NCBI RefSeq assembly: GCF_007860135.1
Contig: NZ_SJPV01000011.1
Location: 229,875-293,874 of the forward strand
Direction of reading: 5' to 3'
DNA from: Novipirellula artificiosorum
Lineage (GTDB): Bacteria; Planctomycetota; Planctomycetia; Pirellulales; Pirellulaceae
Length of the DNA: 64,000 nt
Positions 8,521 to 17,258 of this stretch are shown here, in pieces; positions within the stretch are counted from its first letter, which is position 1, and the number at the start of each line of letters is the position of its first letter. The notes beneath the pieces were generated by a model. The model saw only the letters and a program-made list of their open reading frames with translations. It searched no databases and had not been told where the DNA came from. The position numbers and the translations under genes are program-made.

Positions 8521-9741
8521 ATGATGGCAACAGGAAAATCGCAGCGAGCAACAGCCGACGTGGTCGTGGTCGGTGGCGGGATCGTCGGCTTGGCAACGGC
8601 GATGCAGTTGATTCAGCGCCATGGCGCATTGTCCGTGACGGTGGTCGAAGCAGAATCACGCGTCGCAGGACACCAAAGCGGCCACAACTCGGGGGTGCTG
8701 CATTCGGGGATTTACTACAAACCGGGTTCGAATAAGGCGAAAACCTGCCGCGCGGGCAAGGCGGCGATGGAAGCGTTTTGCGACGACTCTGGCATCATGT
8801 GGGATCGCTGCGGCAAGGTGGTCGTTGCAACCAGCGAGTTGGAACTTGCTGGACTCAATCGCATTGCGGAAAACGCGACGGCCAATGGCGTCGAGTTCGA
8901 ACGCATCGATACCGACCAGCTTCGACAACTTGAACCTGCTGCTGCCGGAATTGCGGCCTTGCATGTGCCAGCGACGGGGATCGTCAATTATGTCGACGTC
9001 TGTGCCGCCATGCATCGATGGATTGTCGATCACGGAGGCAAGGTGGTCTTAGGATTCCGGGTTGCCAAGATCCATCCGACAAAACGATCGATTCGTGTTT
9101 CAAGTTCGTTAGGGTCTGAGATGGATTGCGGCCGTCTTATCAATTGTGCGGGGCTGCAAAGTGATCGGGTCTTACAATTGGCCGGTGGCCAACCGAGCGT
9201 TCGGATTGTTCCGTTTCGTGGCGAGTACTACGAATTGAACCAAGGCAGAGAGTCGTTGTGTCGCAACCTAATCTACCCGGTGCCTGATCCCGCTTTCCCC
9301 TTCCTCGGTGTCCACTTTACTCGGATGATTGGTGGTGGAGTCGAGTGTGGCCCCAATGCGGTGTTAGCCCTATCGCGACACGGATATGACTGGAAGACCA
9401 TGAATCCGAAGGACCTGGCGGGGACGCTTCTGTACCCTGGTTTCCTAAGGATGGCGAAAACCCATTGGCGGATGGGGGTCGGTGAAATCCATCGCTCGCT
9501 CCGCAAGACTGCTTTTGTGCGAGCGTTGCAAAGGTTAATTCCTTCGGTGAACGCGGCCGACCTGAAACCGGGACGCGCGGGGGTTCGTGCACAAGCTGTC
9601 GCACCGGAGGGCGGGTTACTGGACGATTTTTTGATCGAACCGACGGAGCATGCCATTCATGTGCTGAATGCTCCCTCGCCGGCCGCGACCGCGTCGATCG
9701 CGATCGCGGATCAAATTGTTGATCACTTTGAAGCGATGTGA
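8521..9741 (+). CDS. lhgO: L-2-hydroxyglutarate oxidase (FAD-dependent)
   Basis: The product has 406 residues, the normal length for the LhgO/YgaF family of the DAO superfamily. The FAD dinucleotide motif GGGIVG is at 18-23, and the family signature HNSGVLHSGIYYKPGS follows near 54-70. Downstream motifs include GIVNYVDVC and PFRGEYYEL. It oxidises L-2-hydroxyglutarate to 2-oxoglutarate and passes electrons to the membrane quinone pool, removing a metabolic by-product. It converges with the phosphofructokinase gene, with only 8 bp between the stop codons. A Met at residue 2 is an alternative start. D-amino-acid or glycerol-3-phosphate oxidase is much less likely given the signature. Confidence 0.93.
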   Translation: MMATGKSQRATADVVVVGGGIVGLATAMQLIQRHGALSVTVVEAESRVAGHQSGHNSGVLHSGIYYKPGSNKAKTCRAGKAAMEAFCDDSGIMWDRCGKVVVATSELELAGLNRIAENATANGVEFERIDTDQLRQLEPAAAGIAALHVPATGIVNYVDVCAAMHRWIVDHGGKVVLGFRVAKIHPTKRSIRVSSSLGSEMDCGRLINCAGLQSDRVLQLAGGQPSVRIVPFRGEYYELNQGRESLCRNLIYPVPDPAFPFLGVHFTRMIGGGVECGPNAVLALSRHGYDWKTMNPKDLAGTLLYPGFLRMAKTHWRMGVGEIHRSLRKTAFVRALQRLIPSVNAADLKPGRAGVRAQAVAPEGGLLDDFLIEPTEHAIHVLNAPSPAATASIAIADQIVDHFEAM

Positions 9742-9749
9742 GCAGGCAC

Positions 9750-11033
9750 CTAGATGTCGATACAGGTCTCGAGGAATCGGGCCAGTTTGTGGAAGTCGCT
9801 GTTGAGTTCGATGTAGCGTACTTTTGTTACCAAAGTTTGCGGATCCACCAGCTGCTCGAATGGCACGAAGTGAAGATCAAGTTGTCCTGAGACGGACACC
9901 ATGACGCCATTGAGCTTTTCTTCGACGAGTGCTCGATAGGCACCGACGCCGAGCTGAGCGCCGAGCATCACGTCGTAAGCGTGGGGCGGTGCGCATCTTG
10001 CTTCGTATCCGAGCTGCAAGCCGTTGACTTTACGCGTGCGGCCGGTCCGTTCGTTGTAGCGATGCGAAATGAGCTTTGCGATCAACGCGGAAAGATTGAT
10101 CGACGAGATGTTGATGTGGCCATGATCATCACGTTCAACCCCCTCGAGGTAGATTGCCGGCAAATATTCTGCCAAACCCTCGGCGACCACGATCGTTCCG
10201 TATTCGCGGCCTTCGCGTTCTCGGGCGATCATCATGTCGACCATGCGGTCGATCACGCGGTCGAGCGCCATGATCTTCTTTGTTTCACCGGTATCTTGAT
10301 TGACGATTTCTTCTTCCGCTAACGCACCGGTGATGTCTTCGACACTCAGCACCATGCTTGCTTCACCTGCGATCGCCGCGCCATAAGCGAGCCAACCAGC
10401 ACTTCGGCCCATTGCCTCGCAGAGGAAATAGGCGCGACTGGCGGCGGCGTCAAAGTTGAGGTTGCGAATTTCTTCGGCCAACGTCTCCACTGCGGTGAAG
10501 AAGCCAAAGGTGAAGTCGATGCCGGAATAATCGTTGTCGATCGTTTTCGGCAAGTGCACGACCGGAAACCGCCGGGCATCCGCAGGTAAGTTGTCCTGGA
10601 ACATCTTCAGCTTGTTGGCGGTTTTTAGCGTGTCATCGCCGCCGATCGAAATCAACGCATCCACCTCTAAGGAGCAGAGACCTTCGTAGACGCGGCGCAA
10701 GGGAGCGACCAGTTCGGGGTTCTTCAAATGGTCAGGCGAACAGACGTGCTTCCCAGGATTGGTTCGTGCCGTTCCGATCATGATGCCGCGGCTGCTGCGC
10801 GCATTCGTCAAGGAATCCTGCGTGAAATTGATGTAGTCGACACCTTCTTGAAGCGGGCCCGCAGCGGTGTATTCTACCAATCGGCTGTAGCCATGCTTGA
10901 TTCCAAAGACCTGAGCCCCCTCTTCGAGGAACGAGAAAGCGGCGGTTGAGATCACCGCATTCGCAGCCGGTGCAGGACCGCCAGCAAACAAGATGGCGAT
11001 GCGTTTGATGTCGTGGGGCTGTCTATTTGGCAT
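9750..11033 (-). CDS. phosphofructokinase family, diphosphate-dependent type (first copy)
   Basis: The product has 427 residues. PFK motifs are a glycine-rich start (AILFAGGPAPAANAVI), GGDDT at 131-135, PKTIDND at 162-168 and MGRSAGW at 208-214. An Asp in GGDD and a Lys in PKTIDND are the residues that mark PPi-dependent rather than ATP-dependent enzymes (GGDG, PGTIDND). It would phosphorylate fructose 6-phosphate reversibly with pyrophosphate in glycolysis or gluconeogenesis. A second family member lies at 33086-34315. The two share the motifs but differ clearly in sequence, so substrate or regulation may differ. The 87-bp gap to the next gene on the right shows nothing notable. Confidence 0.88.
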   Translation of the reverse strand: MPNRQPHDIKRIAILFAGGPAPAANAVISTAAFSFLEEGAQVFGIKHGYSRLVEYTAAGPLQEGVDYINFTQDSLTNARSSRGIMIGTARTNPGKHVCSPDHLKNPELVAPLRRVYEGLCSLEVDALISIGGDDTLKTANKLKMFQDNLPADARRFPVVHLPKTIDNDYSGIDFTFGFFTAVETLAEEIRNLNFDAAASRAYFLCEAMGRSAGWLAYGAAIAGEASMVLSVEDITGALAEEEIVNQDTGETKKIMALDRVIDRMVDMMIAREREGREYGTIVVAEGLAEYLPAIYLEGVERDDHGHINISSINLSALIAKLISHRYNERTGRTRKVNGLQLGYEARCAPPHAYDVMLGAQLGVGAYRALVEEKLNGVMVSVSGQLDLHFVPFEQLVDPQTLVTKVRYIELNSDFHKLARFLETCIDI

Positions 11034-11120
11034 GGGGGGTCATGTGATTGGGAAAGAAGGAACGAGCCTATCGGAGTCGACGATTCTAGGGATCTGTCGG
11101 CTGACGCCAAGATGGCGATC

Positions 11121-11750
11121 TTATTCATAGGTCAACGCTTCCTCGATCGCCGATTCGTACTGCGGGTCGGTCAGCTCCAAGAGTTCTTTCATTTGGGTCA
11201 AGATCGCCAACTGCTCGGTCCCCAACTCGCCAGTGGCCGATGCGGCTAAGAACATGGCCTGCAACGCTTTACGCTTCTGAGGCTGACTCCAACGACGCGA
11301 AATCGTGAGCACATAGTTGGTCGCCTTGACTCGATTCTCGGCCGCGATTGAACTCAATCGTCCCAGCGTCTCGCGGTCGGTGGGCGTTTCCAGCAGCCCA
11401 CTGGCAATCTGCAGCAGCGCCGCGATTTCCTGTTCGGAAACGTGACCGTCCGCCAGCACGATCAGCACGCACGCGCGCAGGGCCTCCTCACGAAACTGCT
11501 CTTCCTGGACCCTCTCGTGGCCTTTCTGGTCCATTTCAAGCACGCTGAGATCCCACGTGCTGCGACATCCATCGCATTGAACGAAGGCTTCCGCCGACCC
11601 GATCGGCACCGTGGGAATGAAGTAGATCGTCAAGAACGGTCGTCGGGTGCGCAAGCGGTAAGACTGCGGCGTCCGGCACGTGGGGCAGTAGAAATTGCCA
11701 CGATCGCGAGTGCGCGTCAAATTCATGGTGCCAATCAAGATCATTTCCAA
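11121..11750 (-). CDS. zinc-ribbon plus TerB-like domain protein
   Basis: The product has 209 residues. The N-terminal ~70 residues hold two Cys pairs, FYCPTCRTPQ and VQCDGCRSTW, which would form a zinc ribbon. A short hydrophobic stretch (FLTIYFIPTVPIG) separates them. The remainder is helical, with VLIVLADGHVSEQEIAALL and MFLAASATGELGTEQLAIL. Each contains an acidic turn (ADGHVSEQE, ATGELGTEQ) like those of TerB and related helical domains that bind divalent ions. The call of TerB-like is by pattern. The real job is unknown; the two-domain arrangement suggests a membrane-proximal stress or metal-sensing protein. Confidence 0.72.
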   Translation of the reverse strand: MEMILIGTMNLTRTRDRGNFYCPTCRTPQSYRLRTRRPFLTIYFIPTVPIGSAEAFVQCDGCRSTWDLSVLEMDQKGHERVQEEQFREEALRACVLIVLADGHVSEQEIAALLQIASGLLETPTDRETLGRLSSIAAENRVKATNYVLTISRRWSQPQKRKALQAMFLAASATGELGTEQLAILTQMKELLELTDPQYESAIEEALTYE

Positions 11751-11983
11751 TACTCAAAGAGGTGGGCGGCTGTCGACTTCCTCGCGGGCCAGGTCGCCGC
11801 AGGGATTGCGTGACCATGGTTGTTTGTTCTCATTTTAGAGAAAGCCTGCCATTTGAAACGTTTACTGACGCCGATTATTCCGATCACGGTGGTTTTTCTG
11901 GCGCCGCACCCGCCACGGACCCGATAATCACTTTATCCGTTTTCTCGTCCGAATCCTTTCGCCGACGGCTCCCGAGCAGCGTT

Positions 11984-13939
11984 ATGTCACTATTGCCTGT
12001 TTCTGCGAATCGGACCAGTTCGGCGTTGACGACTCAGCGTCTACTGTACCAATTGTCATCCGATCAATTGGCGATTCAGAAGCAATACGATCAGCTGTCC
12101 TCTGGGCGGCGAGTGTTGCGGCTCTCGGATGACCCGGCAGCAGCCAATCGCGCCCTGGGGCTGAATCGCTCGATTGACCGTGGCGAACAATTGGTCCGCA
12201 ATGCGAACTCGGTCAGTGGTTTCTATGATTCGTCGGATGATGCCTTGTCGAGGATTGATAACGCCTTGATCCAAGCACGTGGCGCGGCGGTCGAGGGAGT
12301 TGAGACCGTTATTTCCGACGATGTGCGGACGGCGATTGCAACGACGGTGCGAGAAGCCATCCAGAGCGTTTTTGCAGCCGGCAACGCGATGTTTCGCGAC
12401 CAACAACTGCTCGGTGGAATCCTTAATTCCGACGCAGCATTTCAATACGACGGCAACGAAATCGTTTACGGTGGCAACAGCGCGGTGGGCCGCACCGAAG
12501 TGGGGCTCGGGACGCCATCGTCGATCAATGTCACCGCAGCGGAATCGTTAGGCGCCTATTCGATGATTCTTGAGGGCGACCCGCTGAACGCGTCGCTTGA
12601 CCATGCCACGCGGCTCGTCGACATGCGTGGTGGAAAAGGCGTCACGCCGGGAGTCATTCGGATTTCGGGCGGCGCTGAATACACCACGGTCGATCTACGC
12701 ACCGCAGGCACGATAGGCGACGTGGCCGATGTGTTATCGTCCCTCGAAATCAGCGGACGAAAGTTGGACGTGACCTTGCTGGATGATTCGATTCGAGTTG
12801 CTTATGCCGATGGATTGGCCGGGACCTTGGCGATTGAGGACTCCGCGGGTAGCACGTTGGCGCACGACCTTTCGATCGAAAATCCAGGTGGTTTTTCGGC
12901 TCCGCCCATCATTGGCGACAAGTTGATGCCTCGTGTGACCACGAGCACGAAGATCGAAGATTTGGATTATGGAGCGGGGGTCGATCTTAGCAGCGGCATC
13001 ACCATCCAACAGGGCCAGCAAACCTTCAACATCGATCTCTCGGACGTCGAGACGATGGGGGACGTGTTGATTGCGATCAACCGCAGCGGTGCCGATGTGC
13101 ATGCATCGCTCAATGAAGCCGAAGGCCGAGTCCAACTGCGTTCGCTTCGCAGTGGTGTTGACTATTCGATTGGCGAAAATGGCGGGTCGGCCGCTCGGTC
13201 GCTCGGAATCCGTTCGGCGACCGAAACCACCCGTCTGAGCGAACTGGGGCGGGGTCGCGGGTTGGTGCTCAACAACGATAGCGTGGACCTGACCATCACA
13301 CGACCGGATGGGACGGAGCTGGGGCTTGATTTGGAGGGTGCCGAGACAATCGAGGACGTTCTTACCTTGATTCGCAATCATCCACAGAACCAAGACACGT
13401 CGCGCGTCTTGGTGAGCTTAAACCAAATGGGGAACGGGATCGAATTGCAGGCACCTCCCGGTGCTGCGCCGATCAGGGTGAGTCAGAATCAATTCAGTAA
13501 CGCCGGCACTCGGCTTGGCTTGATTGCCGAGGGAGAATCCGAAGCCTTCGGGGTCATGGACGGAAGCGTCAACAAAGTGGCCGGTGTGGACTACTTGCCA
13601 CTCGAAGCCGGCGGCGCGCTCGACACGTTGATGCGACTGGAAGCCGCGATCTTGAGCGGAAATGAAGGGGAGATTGGGCGATTGCAAAGCCGACTCGATG
13701 AGGACCTCGACCGAGCCTCCGGCGCCCGATCCCGGGTGGGCATCTGGTCACGGAACCTGCTCGACATGAAAGCGGCCACCGAGACGGAGATCGTCCAGAT
13801 GAAATCTCAGCTTTCCAACGAAGTCGATGCAGATTTAGCAACCGTGATCAGCGACCTAAGCCAGCGTCAAATTGCCATGGAAGCCTCGATGCGGATCATT
13901 GGCCAAACGTCCCAAATGACACTCTTGAACTTCTTGTAA
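11984..13939 (+). CDS. flgL: flagellar hook-associated protein 3 (FlgL), enlarged
   Basis: From the ATG at 11984 the protein has 651 residues, about twice the length of enterobacterial FlgL. The N-terminus (ALTTQRLLYQLSSDQLAIQK, then QLSSGRRVLRLSDDPAAANR) and the C-terminus (AMEASMRIIGQTSQMTLLNF) are the conserved flagellin D0/D1 coiled-coil ends. The middle holds several repeats resembling flagellin hook IN motifs, such as GTIGDVADVLSSLEISG, ETMGDVLIAINRSGADV and ETIEDVLTLIRNH. An in-frame GTG at 11762 would add 74 unlikely residues. FlgL joins the hook to the filament and is exported by the flagellar type III apparatus. fliW follows 83 bp downstream. Confidence 0.9.
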   Translation: MSLLPVSANRTSSALTTQRLLYQLSSDQLAIQKQYDQLSSGRRVLRLSDDPAAANRALGLNRSIDRGEQLVRNANSVSGFYDSSDDALSRIDNALIQARGAAVEGVETVISDDVRTAIATTVREAIQSVFAAGNAMFRDQQLLGGILNSDAAFQYDGNEIVYGGNSAVGRTEVGLGTPSSINVTAAESLGAYSMILEGDPLNASLDHATRLVDMRGGKGVTPGVIRISGGAEYTTVDLRTAGTIGDVADVLSSLEISGRKLDVTLLDDSIRVAYADGLAGTLAIEDSAGSTLAHDLSIENPGGFSAPPIIGDKLMPRVTTSTKIEDLDYGAGVDLSSGITIQQGQQTFNIDLSDVETMGDVLIAINRSGADVHASLNEAEGRVQLRSLRSGVDYSIGENGGSAARSLGIRSATETTRLSELGRGRGLVLNNDSVDLTITRPDGTELGLDLEGAETIEDVLTLIRNHPQNQDTSRVLVSLNQMGNGIELQAPPGAAPIRVSQNQFSNAGTRLGLIAEGESEAFGVMDGSVNKVAGVDYLPLEAGGALDTLMRLEAAILSGNEGEIGRLQSRLDEDLDRASGARSRVGIWSRNLLDMKAATETEIVQMKSQLSNEVDADLATVISDLSQRQIAMEASMRIIGQTSQMTLLNFL

Positions 13940-14022
13940 CGATTTTGTCGATTCTGCCGATTCGATTGCCGATATGAAAGGTGGATATCGATTTGCCAGG
14001 TCAAACTTTCCTTGGAAGCCGC

Positions 14023-14487
14023 ATGATGCGAATGAACACGAACCGCTTTGGGATTCTGCAAATCAATGCGGACGAACTGTTTCTGTTTCCACAAGGATTG
14101 ATCGGAATGGAAGCGCTTCGCCAATGGGCGTTGTTGCCGGACCCACAGACGCCCAACGTCGCTTGGCTGCAAAGTGTTTCACGCGGCGACCGAGCGATTC
14201 CGTTGATCAGCCCTCGAGCGTTCTTTGAAGACTATCGAGTGCACCTGGGGCGGCGTGAGCTTGGCAGTTTGCATCTTCGCCCGGGCGCCGAACTCTATAT
14301 CATGACCACGATTTCTGGACGCGAAGATAAAATCACGACGAACCTTCGCGCGCCGATCCTGTTGAACCTTGATCGACGGCTTGGGTGTCAGGTCATTGCC
14401 GACAACGAAATGCCCATTCAGCAAACGCTGCCCCTCAAACGACAATTGGTGATGCCAGCACCGTCGTTCTTAAAACGGGCTGCCTAG
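14023..14487 (+). CDS. fliW: flagellar assembly factor FliW
   Basis: Starting at the ATG at 14023, after a GGAAG six bases upstream, the product has 154 residues. An in-frame GTG at 13981 would add 14 residues. The start NRFGILQINADELFLFPQGL and the block LNLRAP-like segment TTNLRAPILLNLDRRLGCQV are typical of FliW. FliW is a cytoplasmic chaperone of flagellin that also binds CsrA and so couples flagellin export to its translation. It sits directly after flgL and ends before a bidirectional terminator. The csrA gene that often follows fliW is not present in the 158 bp before rpsA. Confidence 0.9.
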   Translation: MMRMNTNRFGILQINADELFLFPQGLIGMEALRQWALLPDPQTPNVAWLQSVSRGDRAIPLISPRAFFEDYRVHLGRRELGSLHLRPGAELYIMTTISGREDKITTNLRAPILLNLDRRLGCQVIADNEMPIQQTLPLKRQLVMPAPSFLKRAA

Positions 14488-14575
14488 AGCAGGTTTCCAT
14501 CGGACTTGCCGGCCGGAAATGTCTGGGGCATGGATCAAAGCCATCGTCGGTCGGAACAAGCAAACGTCACAAAAG

Positions 14576-14608
14576 AAAACGCCGCTGGCATGAACCAGCG
14601 GCGTTTTT
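14576..14608. terminator. bidirectional intrinsic terminator between fliW and rpsA
   Basis: The arms AAAACGCCGCTGG (14576-14588) and CCAGCGGCGTTTT (14595-14607) are perfectly complementary over 13 bp around the loop CATGAA. The T-rich side on the plus strand and the matching A-run on the other strand let it serve both convergent genes. Confidence 0.9.
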
Positions 14609-14645
14609 CGTAAACGATCAAGAAGTGACTCCGCAGCGTGACGAA

Positions 14646-16439
14646 CTATTCTCCGCCGGGGAACAGTGGGCCTTCGCCACTTCCGAGTCCACCCTTCAGC
14701 TCGCCATCGACGCTGGAGGCTGGGATCTCGTTCTCGGCCGCTTCCGCAGCTGCAGCCGCCTTTTCTTGATCTTCGTCCCATTCGACTCGCTTGAGCGACA
14801 AGCCAATCTTGCGCTCGCCGGTATCGACGCGAAGAACCTTGACTTCGATCTCGTCGCCAACCTTCACGACCTCTTCCGGATCCTCGACTTTTTGATCCGC
14901 GAGCTCGCTGATGTGAAGAAGCCCTTCGAGGCCATCTTCAAGTCCGATGAAGACGCCAAAGTTGGTGATCTTGGTGACTTTGCCCTTCACCAATTGGCCG
15001 GGCTGATACTTGTCGGGAATGTCACCATCCCACGGGTCGTTATCAAGCTGCTTCAACCCCAGTGCGATGCGGCGACGTTCTTCGTCGACGCTCAGCACGC
15101 GGCAGGCGATTTCTTGTCCCTTTTCAAGCATTTCGCTCGGATGGCCAATCTTTCGTGTCCACGACATATCGCTGACGTGTAGCAACCCGTCGATACCCTC
15201 TTCCAGTTCGATGAAGGCGCCGTAGTTGGTCAAGTTACGCACCTTGCCGGTGACGTCCGAGCCTTCGGGGTAACGTTCGAGGACTTCGTCCCAGGGGTTC
15301 TTTTGCGTCTGTTTCATGCCCAGCGACAATTGCTGGCCTTCGGGATCGACACCGAGAATCTTGACTTCGATCTCGTCGCCGATGTTGACCAGTTCGCTTG
15401 GATGATTGACACGTTTGGTCCAACTCATTTCGCTGATGTGGACCAAACCTTCGATGCCCGGTTCGAGTTTGACGAACGCACCGTAGCTCATCACGTTGAC
15501 CACTTCGCCCTTGTGATCGCTGTTGACCGGGTACTTCTCTTCGATGTTTTCCCACGGGTTGCGATCTTTCTGCTTGAGCCCCAAAGCAATCTTTTGCTTT
15601 TCCCGGTCGATGTGCAGCACCTTGACCTCGATTTCTTGATCGATCGAAACCATTTCGGTGGGGTGACCGATTCGTTCCCAGGCCATATCGGTGATGTGCA
15701 GCAGTCCGTCGATGCCGCCAAGGTCCACGAACGCACCAAAGTCGGCGATGTTCTTGACCACACCTTTGCGAATTTGGCCGACTTCGAGTTCCTTCATCAG
15801 GTAGGCGCGATCTTCTTCGCGTTGGCGTTCGATGAGCGAACGGCGGCTGATGACGATGTTGCGACGGGTATCGTCAATCTTCAGCACTTCGGCTTGGATC
15901 ACGCGACCGATGAAATCGCCAATATCGCCGGGGCGTCGGATGTCGACTTGGCTGCCTGGCAGGAAGACATGGATCACGCCGAGTTCGACCAACAGGCCGC
16001 CCTTGATCTTTCGGACAACCGTACCGGTGACCACTTGGCCCTCGGCGACTTTGTCCATCATGTCTTCCCATTCGATGATCTTTTCCGCTTTGCGTTTGCT
16101 CAGCGAGATCATGCCGTAGGGGTCGTCAGCGGCCCCAATTTCGTCCTCCATCTCTTCGATCAGGACTTTGACGGTGTCGCCAACTTTGGGCGGATCTTCA
16201 CCGCTCCATTCATCAAGGCTGACGGTTCCTTCACTTTTGAAACCGACGTCAATTAAGGCCCATTCGTCGTTGAGTTCAACGATATGCCCGTCGACGAGTT
16301 TTCCTTGGGCGTAATCTTGTTGTTCGGCCGCAAGGGCTTCCAGCAGCAGCTCTTCCCCTTGATCCTCAGGGACCAGGAGAGCCAATTCAGCAAAAATGTC
16401 GTCGTCTTCGAGACTGCGAATGAGGTTACGGTTGACCAT
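14646..16439 (-). CDS. rpsA: 30S ribosomal protein S1
   Basis: The product has 597 residues and six S1 RNA-binding domains at about 46-115, 133-200, 220-289, 307-375, 393-462 and 480-550. Domains 3 to 6 are the most alike (for example GAFVDLGGIDGLLHITDMAW and GAFIELEEGIDGLLHVSDMS). An acidic N-terminus probably docks on the 30S subunit, and a Gly/Ala-rich tail follows the last domain. S1 helps the ribosome bind mRNAs with weak Shine-Dalgarno sequences. Its own start is preceded by a run of eight U and no purine-rich site, which fits autoregulation by S1. The divergent 16440-16775 region otherwise shows nothing I recognise. Confidence 0.97.
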   Translation of the reverse strand: MVNRNLIRSLEDDDIFAELALLVPEDQGEELLLEALAAEQQDYAQGKLVDGHIVELNDEWALIDVGFKSEGTVSLDEWSGEDPPKVGDTVKVLIEEMEDEIGAADDPYGMISLSKRKAEKIIEWEDMMDKVAEGQVVTGTVVRKIKGGLLVELGVIHVFLPGSQVDIRRPGDIGDFIGRVIQAEVLKIDDTRRNIVISRRSLIERQREEDRAYLMKELEVGQIRKGVVKNIADFGAFVDLGGIDGLLHITDMAWERIGHPTEMVSIDQEIEVKVLHIDREKQKIALGLKQKDRNPWENIEEKYPVNSDHKGEVVNVMSYGAFVKLEPGIEGLVHISEMSWTKRVNHPSELVNIGDEIEVKILGVDPEGQQLSLGMKQTQKNPWDEVLERYPEGSDVTGKVRNLTNYGAFIELEEGIDGLLHVSDMSWTRKIGHPSEMLEKGQEIACRVLSVDEERRRIALGLKQLDNDPWDGDIPDKYQPGQLVKGKVTKITNFGVFIGLEDGLEGLLHISELADQKVEDPEEVVKVGDEIEVKVLRVDTGERKIGLSLKRVEWDEDQEKAAAAAEAAENEIPASSVDGELKGGLGSGEGPLFPGGE

Positions 16440-16775
16440 GAAAAAAAACTACCAATTGAGCGTCGATAAAACTGGTCGGGAGACGTGTCGGCCAGATCTC
16501 GCTCGGGGGGTTAGGGTAAATTTGTCTCCTGCTCGGCACGACGCCGAGCGCGTAGCCCGGTAAGGTATCAAAGCCACAAAATCGTCACAACAGCTTTCGT
16601 CAAAGTTTCACGGTGAAACCTCAAGGAAAAGCGGGTTTTTTGCCGGGGATCCGCCTCGCAACTGTGAAAAACGAAGAAAGTACCAACTCCGCAAAGTCCC
16701 CCCGTAGCCCGTTTGGGCTTCGGTCGGTATCAATGGCGTCTCGCTTTCGCTCCCTCGATTCCTCGATAGACCCTC

Positions 16776-17249
16776 ATGTCCAAACCACCCTTCCCCCCCG
16801 TCGCTATCGGTGGCGACCACGCTGGATTCCCGATCAAGACGATGCTTGTTGAGCGATTTCGGGATGCGACGCCTGCGATGATCGATTGTGGTACCCACAG
16901 CGAAGCGAGTTGTGACTACCCCGATTTTGCGGTTGCCGTGGCGAAGCAACTCCTCCGTGGGCAGGCGGTCAAAGGGATCATTGTCTGCGGCAGCGGCGTG
17001 GGTGTCAGTGTCGCAGCGAATAAGATCAAAGGCATCCGCGCCGCAATCTGTCACGATACCTACTCGGCCCGGCAAGGCGTCGAGCACGACGATATGAATG
17101 TGCTCTGTATCGGAGGCCGGATCATTGGTCCCGAATTAGCCTTCGAAATCGTCGAAGCCTTTCTAAATGCCAAGTACGTGCCCCAAGAGCGTCACGCCCG
17201 GCGACTCGATAAAGTGCTTGAGATCGAGCGAAACGGGATCGGGAAATAG
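16776..17249 (+). CDS. rpiB: ribose 5-phosphate isomerase B
   Basis: The product has 157 residues, the usual RpiB/LacAB size. Motifs are AIGGDHAGFPIK at the N-terminus, DCGTHS near 37-42, the catalytic cysteine C71 in IIVCGSGVGVSVAANK, H93 in ICHDTYSAR and EHDDMNVLCIGGRIIG. It interconverts ribose 5-phosphate and ribulose 5-phosphate in the pentose phosphate pathway. Allose 6-phosphate isomerase activity is possible within the family. It is divergent from rpsA and converges with the PP2C gene, 9 bp from its stop codon. No clear ribosome binding site precedes the ATG. Confidence 0.95.
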   Translation: MSKPPFPPVAIGGDHAGFPIKTMLVERFRDATPAMIDCGTHSEASCDYPDFAVAVAKQLLRGQAVKGIIVCGSGVGVSVAANKIKGIRAAICHDTYSARQGVEHDDMNVLCIGGRIIGPELAFEIVEAFLNAKYVPQERHARRLDKVLEIERNGIGK

Positions 17250-17258
17250 GCAACGCTG

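Noticed and set aside
11870..13975. Possible sigma-28 sites before flgL (GCCGATTA at 11870) and fliW (GCCGATAT at 13968)
   Set aside because: Both match the -10 consensus well but no TAAA-type -35 lies at the right distance, so they may be chance.
14385..15182. 265-residue frame covering the fliW end and rpsA 3' end
   Set aside because: It overlaps two well-supported genes and the terminator; its own sequence shows no domain.
15303..16256. 317-residue open frame opposite rpsA
   Set aside because: It is the antisense shadow of the conserved S1 repeats and has no recognisable protein features.
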